From the NCBI GenBank assembly GCA_034440575.1, contig JAOTOL010001340.1, positions 27,501 through 91,500 of the forward strand: a DNA stretch of 64,000 nt, in the 5' to 3' direction. The translations under genes and the position numbers were made by a program. The notes under the pieces are model-generated. The model saw nothing but the letters and a program-made list of their open reading frames with translations, searched no databases and was not told where the DNA came from. This DNA is from Imbricaverruca yamaguchii (taxonomy: Eukaryota > Arthropoda > Thecostraca > Neoverrucidae). This document shows, in pieces, positions 57,143 through 64,000 of this stretch. Numbering within the stretch: the stretch's first letter is position 1; the number at the start of each line of letters is the position of its first letter.

Positions 57143-58252
57143 GGGTAGAGCGCACCGAAAAAAAAAACTTTCTTTGAACTCAACTTGCTCTCGTAAAAAT
57201 GCTTACTTGAGCCAGAGCCTTCGACTTTAGCTCTAATGGGAAAATATGCAAACATAAAAAGTAAACAAACACGGGGAAAATCCTCTGGTGCGTTTTGTTT
57301 CGTCCATAAAGATGAGCAAACGCTGGAAGTTGTATTTAGATGCATTTATCCCTTAAAGCGTGACGATTGGTTGAACTTTTCTGGGGGTGACCCAACTTGA
57401 CCGTGACTAACTCATTGAATGGGCGCTGTATAACCTCTGCAGTTGATGCCCCCCAAAACCCCAATAACAACGACAACGACTAACTCATTGACCCTAGATG
57501 ACCTGACAGCAAAATTTTTACAAAACATGTCAAATTCATGTGAGAAAATGCATGCCGTATTTTGGCGCGCTGTCGCGCGCCGTTATTTCATTATACGATG
57601 AAACCTTAGGGGGCGGATAATCCCCCAATACTGCGTTTAAAACGGCTAAGACGATTATGGTTGATTATGTTATGTTGAGCTGTTTTGTTGACTATGCTTA
57701 ATGACATTTTTTCCAATGCAAACCTTGACATCTTATTGCACTTGTTTCAACATCTCACACATAACAAAACACTATTATTTGAACCCGCGCCGTCTCGGAG
57801 GGGGGTTCTTCAGCCGCCCCCTTAGATTTTTCGCGAGTAGTGAAAGAGCGCCGCGCAGCAGCTCGCCGAAATTTTGCATAGCTTTTCCCACACCAATTTG
57901 GCATATTGTGTCAAAAGATTGAAGTCAGGTCATCTATGGTCAACGAGTTAGTCGAGGTCAAGTTAGGTCACCTCCAAAAAATCAAATCGTCACGCTTTAA
58001 CGGATACAGATATTTTAATGAAACTTTCAGCGTTTGCTTATCTTTAGGGATGCAACGAAACATACGATATAAATTTGTCATTTTTTCCGTTTTTTTAAAT
58101 TACTTATTAGTTTTGCTTTTAGTTATTTATATACTTATTAGATTACTTATATGTTTGCCTCTTATAATTCAAATCGAAGGTCCTGGCTAAAGTAAGCATT
58201 TTTTATTAGTGCGAGTTGACTTCAAACAACGTTTTTCAGTCCGCTCTATCTA
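57143..58252. mobile_element. 1.1 kb foldback element with arms of about 460-480 bp
   Basis: 57143-57626 is an imperfect inverted copy of 57798-58252. Shared blocks include GTAGAGCG/CGCTCTA ends, AAAATGCTTACTT, GATAAGCAAACGCT-type, TTAAAGCGTGACGATT, ACTAACTCATTGA, ATAGATGACCTGAC and TTAGGGGGCGG. The left arm has an extra segment of about 66 bp, flanked by repeated GACTAACTCATTGA. The 170-bp loop encodes nothing recognisable. Confidence 0.88.
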
Positions 58253-58663
58253 TCAGAAAGGGAAAATAGAAGAAGACTTGAAAACTCAAAATTTTAAACT
58301 AACAAAAAATTAGGTGGCCAAAATTGTATGGTCTTGGTGTACTTCGCCGTCCTTTTCTGCTTCCAAATATTTTGTTGTTTTTTCCTTCTCAAATATCCAC
58401 CAAAATGAACTCCCCAGAGCCAAAAACATCATGTATCTCGTGAAATTATACGCCCCCTAGCGATGTTACTTGGGGGGGGCGGTGTCGGACCGTACTCGTC
58501 GAGCGCTTTCTTATGACACCTCGTTTTCGTACGACGCTTAGTTTTGATATAAGAGGGCGTTCCTATCTCCCCCCCCCCGAGACGGGATGTGAGGATCTGA
58601 CCGGAGAGAACACTGGCCCATTATGATCATTATTTATTAGTGCATATACGTATGCATACATAA

Positions 58664-58710
<47 letters not shown>

Positions 58711-59427
58711 TAGGTATTTTACTATCCTGCATAACCTCTGGCATTGCACACAATATGCATGGTGTGTAACCACATAATTCATCTCATGGCATCTTCCCTT
58801 TAACTCAAATGGACCCTTGTGGCTCGTATTAATAGATCAAAATCACTATGACTTTTGGGTTTGAAATGAAAAGAACACACACACTTGGTCAAACATGCCA
58901 GAAATACTGTCCCCTTGCCTCGAAGTTTTCGATCCACTCTTCCGGCTACCAATGAAAAATATATTCCAACCATACCGTGTTCCTTGGCCTGCTTGGTCCT
59001 CACTCGTCCATCGCCTCGGTGCGGTGGTAAAAAAAATTATCTTTGCTCCACCAGAGATGTTCACATCCAGGTATGCACCACTGCACCTACACGCGCGTAG
59101 GTGATACACATCAAGAACAAAACAACACTTGGACCAATATTTATAGACCTCCGTACTTCAACGGCCATCTTTCACACTTCTTGTCAACTCGAAGCCAAAA
59201 AATAGCTGATGAATAGAGATCACCCAAGAAATTGGGAACCTCCTACCGCCCACACAAATGTGAATTATGGAAACAAAAGCACAATTGTATCACCGTCGCC
59301 ATTATTGCCTTCGATCATTTTTATACTATTTCTTACATACTATAATAATACCATAGAACTAGTACTTTTCTGGTAAGTACGAACCAGTATATCTCGGTCC
59401 CAACCGGAGCCGAGATTGCGTCGTAAA
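58253..59427. other. AT-rich stretch with a CA/TA microsatellite
   Basis: 58664-58708 is (CA)n(TA)n. G and C runs lie at 58471-58478 and 58571-58580. The - frame 59109-58846 has no recognised domain. Confidence 0.5.
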
Positions 59428-60196
59428 CAGCGTATATGCCGTCCAGTCAGTTGTGCTCCGCACCTTCGCGCGATATTTGCCTTGGATATACCAGTGTTCA
59501 TTGCTTGATGTTTGACATGTGTCACTATGGAAGAAATGGTCTTCGATGGTACTAATGGTGATCACGGCGAATTTTAATAATTTTTATCACCAACGTATCT
59601 GATTTTCGTCTGAACGTGATGCGGAAAGTTTATCTGAATGTCTCAACATGCAACAAATAGGTAGGTATTTGGTAGGTGTTGCACATGCGTGCAAAGCAGC
59701 CTCCATCAATCATGCTGCTATGTAGTTCAAACAGCCAATACATATGAAGATTTGTCTATATTTTTATGCCCAGTGAGTGATGCTGAAGTCTTCCAATAAG
59801 TAAGTGAGGAAACCGCGACTGTATCTTGACATTTACTTCTTTAAACCTCAGAGTTCCTTGCATACCCCGAAATGGACATTTCCTGGTGTATTAGAAGACA
59901 TAAGATAGCCGATATTTCTTTAACTATCGATTTTTCGACAATAATGCCTCGCTTCAATCGACTCGGCTCGTCGAGACGATCAAAAAGAGATGCTATTTGA
60001 CCCACTTACCTGGATTGGTTTTCACAGCCAATATGGCGCCGAATGCGAATGGTCTTTTTCAAACGCATCTTCGGAAAAATGCCGATGGCCCAGCGATCTA
60101 ATTTGTATGCCAATTTGTTAGGCACATACCAAGGCAAAATAAAAACAATAGCCGATTTTGATAACACCACTTCGAAAATTATCGACACAGGCTAAT
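59428..60196 (-). mobile_element. Interspersed repeat, copy B
   Basis: Inverted homologue of 37019-37815, ending TCGACACAGGCT at 60196. The hairpin seen in copy A is only half preserved here (GGAAAGTTTATCTGAATGTC at 59625-59644). Confidence 0.75.
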
Positions 60197-60320
60197 AGTC
60201 ATGTTCGAAGGTCACAGTATGCAGTCATGTTCGGTTATCACAAACTGTAATCATGTTTGGCAGTCACAGGGTGTAGTCATGTTCGGTGGTCACAGACCGT
60301 AGTCGTGTTTGGTGTGCGCG
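60197..60320. repeat. 26-bp minisatellite, copy B
   Basis: About five units of the family at 36838 (AGTCATGTTCGGTGGTCACA). They are attached to the same terminus of the interspersed repeat, but the array keeps the + orientation although the element is inverted. Confidence 0.88.
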
Positions 60321-63300
60321 GTCTGTAATGATTTGTGTTCTGACGTTGGAGCCCAAGCCTGAACTTCTTCGATGAAAAAATGCAACACATTCAACATGTA
60401 GCCCACATTGCGCAACTTCATTTCCTAAGGGAAATCTCCATAGTTTTTCATATTTCGTGCGAATCAGCTACACTTAGGCGAAATCAGTGCTCGAAAATGT
60501 GCAGATTTCGGTTCTAGAACTTGATATTATGTTTTCACAGGGTTAGAGGAGCACCTCCCCCCCTCTCCGCGTCTGCACCCCTGCGTTAGATCCTCCTCTG
60601 CGCTGAATTGTGTTTTGAGCGGCGGATAATGGCGTGTGATGCGGCAAACACGATCTGTATCGCTGCTTAGGTGATGCTTATCTTTTGGCGGCGGTCGGAC
60701 ACACGCAACGTCGCGTGTCGAACTCTAATCCTTTCGATTGTCCGCCGTTGTTTGGGAGCTCTCGACCAAGATAGCTATAGACAACAGGTACTCCAAAGTT
60801 GGCTGTTCTAGTATAGTTAGTTTAAACTAGACAAAACCTACGCCAAGTGACGTCATATACCAGAAACGCCTATTTATTCCAGAATACTGCTGAATTATAT
60901 TCTAGTTTTGGAATATACCAATAAATCTACTAAATATGGTGCTTTCATTTTATCACAATTATGGCGCTTTTCTCACGATTAGTTTCCCCGTTCGTTGTAA
61001 AGCATATCAGTCATTCATTGAAGCTTGAATGTTCTATCTTATTGCGCTAGCGTGCCGGTGGCTTTGAACCGAATGGCACCACCCACATAAATAATTTTTC
61101 CATGGCGTGGTTGATATTGAGAACACACACCTCAGACAATTTATGCGAGTTAAGGCCTTATACCGACAATGTCAGCTTGGTCAGCATGTCATTGATGCAA
61201 TCTGGTGATTAATGTTAGCATGTGCGTTGGTCCCCTGTCAGTTATCATATTGTTCCTGTGTGGTATATGTAATCATGCCATACTGTGCCATTCACCAACT
61301 TGTGGACAATTTGGTAATTGCTTGCCCATTGCATCATGGCTGGCCAGTAGTGGTAGTAGGGTAAGAGGGAGTTTCCGAACACTTAATGCGTGCAACAAAT
61401 TGCTCTACTGCTGCTTTTGTGTTGCGAAACCAGTAATTATACTGTTTACTGAATTTAAAAAAGTGAACAAGGTATCTATATTCAGATGGTTCTCTCTATC
61501 AAAGTCATCTAACCACTCACATAGAGCTACTTTAAAACATATAACTGTTTTGTAGTGTACCATATTCTGAACATGAAAGTGGTTGGGCAGGATTACTTCA
61601 CTGTAGCTGTTGTGCTACCAATTATTAGTAGCCACTAAAAATACTGGTGTAATTGCAAAAAATGTCAGACCTTAAAATACATTTTCAGGGAAATCTGTAC
61701 TTTTTAGTTAATATTTCAATTCTTGACATGGCTTTTCAATGCAAATTTGATTGATGTGGTTAAAATACACTCTCACCTGTACTGTGTGAGATGTGATTTC
61801 AGGGTTCATTATTGCAATTTTGAGTGTTTACAAGTGACGTTTTGCACATTTTTACATAGGCAAAGCTAAAATGAGGTTGGGATAAGGTAGGCATTTCTTT
61901 AGCATCCTCAATTTTCAGATGAAATTGTTCATGAATATGATTTTTGTTTAATTGGAAGCTAATTTATGTTCTCTTCTGAAGAGGCCAGGCTGAAGCTATG
62001 TGAGGTTTTTACAATTGCACCTGCAGAAGAATATTTGCATTTTAGTTGAGGTGGAATTTCAAGAAAGAATTGTACATGCATGTTTCTGAATGTCATCAAG
62101 ATGATATGACCATTATATTCCAGCGCAAATGCATGTTTTTCAGTTCGTAAGTGAAGTAATGCGAAATTTGTTGCTTTGAGTGGGGTAATTGGTAATAAAG
62201 GATAATGTTAAATATAAGAACAGTGCATCCAAACCAATGTCATCCATTGAATATCTTTGATATCATATATGCAACAATGTTGGTTGAGTTATCACCACAA
62301 TCCTTCCCCAGTCCAAACCTAACCTACCTCTTTTTCAGGAAACACATTGTGTTGTTTCTATTCTATCCTCCAAATTCCAAAAACCTTGGTATTTATATAT
62401 AAGAAGCCCCAATGAAGACAATATTTTAGACAAATGCATGAACTGAACTTCTTGAAGCTTACTAGCAACTTCTTCCCAGTATCCTAAAAATAATTTTCCA
62501 TAAACTGTGTCGAATGAAGAACAAGGCTACTTGGGAGCAGTGGAAGATCAGAAGAAGACAGGATAGGCATTCATGCACGAAAAGCCAAAACCAAGTTTAA
62601 TTATACCAAAAAATGAATACATATATTTGCATATGGCTATTTGCAACATTTTCATCATGATATTCCAGCAGAATAATGGCCAGCCCTTTCTACATGGAGT
62701 AATGCTAACAGATTCAGCCTAGGATGCAAAATGTATGCTTCCATTAACTGAGTTTCCATGTCACGAGGGTAGTTAATATACGGTGCACAATTGATGCGAG
62801 TGTGTAATTAAGGTGCAAATGATCTACCATTTCCTTCGTGAATCACGTTCAACATCCAGCACACAATGTTAGTAGGTTTTAGATGACCGAGCATGAGTAT
62901 GTTTTATGAAGTCCAACATCAGTTGGTTACGTTAGATTCAGTTAGGATATTTTAGTAATTTGACATCAGTGTTCTTTGTTAGCCACCAAAAACCCCATTT
63001 CCCCACACTTTCCATATTTCTATGGCGTGGGGGATGGCATGTACTGTCATTGTCAAAATTAGTGTTTTTTCCTAGTGTTTGAAAAAATCTTAGTTGAACG
63101 ATATTAGTATTATTTTTTGGTGAAATTACTTTTTTTCTAGATATCAGCACATGAACTTGAACTACCGATTTGCTGAGTTTCCATTTCCCATAGAAATGAA
63201 TATCAGCTTCCTTCAAATCACATCAGATAATGATGTGAATTGAAGGAATGTGAAATGCTAAGCGTGGCGGTGGGGGCGGGGGGGAATGATGTGTGGCCTG

Positions 63301-64000
63301 GTCCATGGCCAGAAAGAAACCAGCGGACCGAACGCTGGGCACCTATTTGCGTATCCCGAAGATGAACCACGATAAGCGTTCTGGACTCGCCTCATAAGCC
63401 TTAGCGGCCTGCCGTTTCCCACCGAGGAATTCTTTCACACATTCAGAGAGATGGATGCAGCGTTTTGTGTTCACCATGCCCAAGAATCCAACAATCTCAG
63501 CAGACATCCAAAGGTCATTGAAAGTTTCCGCCAGGTGTTGGAAATCAGATTGAATTCCACAGATAAAATATAGTTAAGTGCTTTGCGAGGATCCGGACAT
63601 TTATTCATATCGGGCTGGTGAGCAAGGTGAACGTCGCCAAGCTCGCAAAGCGGCAGCAGCGGAAAGCCGAGTAGTTTGCTCAGTGACTGCGAAGTATGGG
63701 TCGCATTTTGGCGACACTTCACATTCAGATCAATGTTTAAATCATTCATTATTTGGACGTATAAGTGCATCACCTGCCATTGATCATATAGCGGCATATC
63801 AGGACTTTCTACACAGATATTAAACGAGACTAAACGTACGTGTTGCAGTTGCACCGATTGTATGTCAAGCTCAACAACTGATATGTGCCTGTGTTTGTGA
63901 AGTCGGTAGAGCGGCCTGTAGGTCTACGCGTACTCATCATCCCGCTACGGTGCTCGTGAGTAGTCTGTGTATGTATGCATGTCGAGTTGTTCTCAGCCAC
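60321..64000. other. AT-rich end of the window, no gene recognised
   Basis: Short frames (61205-61555 +, 62205-62402 +, 63854-63471 -) have no recognisable domain. 63270-63880 is GC-richer and may hold an unrecognised transposon fragment (the - strand reads KEFLGGKRQAAKAYEASPER). No further Ryk exon was seen. Confidence 0.5.

Overview
The window is metazoan nuclear DNA: spliced exons with GT/AG borders, long transposon-filled introns, LINE and tRNA-derived SINE elements, and many minisatellites. The GC-rich exons, the jockey-type and CR1-type LINEs and the Drl/RYK-type receptor suggest an arthropod, perhaps a crustacean, but the species cannot be fixed from the sequence alone.

One host gene is recognised. 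It runs on the + strand and encodes a RYK/Derailed-family Wnt receptor pseudokinase. Four consecutive exons are visible: 2505-2983 (second half of the WIF domain plus the transmembrane segment), 5141-5652 (juxtamembrane region and start of the kinase-like domain), 6542-6701 (helix C region) and 31466-31559 (helix D/E region). All junction phases agree. Exons for the signal peptide and first half of the WIF domain must lie upstream of base 1. The rest of the kinase-like domain, including the catalytic-loop equivalent, was not found and should lie beyond base 64000. Everything from 31560 on would then be intron, unless an unrelated gene is nested there.

The 24.8 kb intron 6702-31465 is crowded with tandem repeats: a 35-bp array split by a CR1 LINE, then arrays of 45, 31, 25, 27, 22, 53, 63 and 30 bp. 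It also holds CR1 fragments at 13.0, 19.7 and 21.8 kb, two adjacent tRNA-derived SINEs at 22.9-23.3 kb, and a decayed transposon-type protein gene at 25.1-26.3 kb. The intron ends in an unusual minisatellite whose unit contains a branch site, a 3' splice site and the first codons of the next exon.

From 31.6 to 64 kb there are more arrays (41, 59, about 65, 17 and 26 bp), a CAY simple repeat, a + strand CR1 copy with an esterase-like ORF1 that is interrupted by a 260-bp foldback element (39.7-41.8 kb), and a decayed jockey-type LINE (42.4-46.4 kb). There are also two inverted copies of an AGATCTAC-repeat element, one next to a PIF/Harbinger transposase remnant (47.6-48.6 and 55.9-57.0 kb), an RT fragment at 55.0-55.5 kb, a 1.1 kb foldback element (57.1-58.3 kb), and two inverted copies of another interspersed repeat (37.0-37.8 and 59.4-60.2 kb). 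The last 3.7 kb is AT-rich with nothing recognised.

No prokaryotic-type system, CRISPR array, rRNA or intact tRNA gene was seen. The observations most worth follow-up are the splice-acceptor minisatellite in the receptor gene, the recurrent CACGTG core in three arrays of different period, and the Harbinger-associated satellite.
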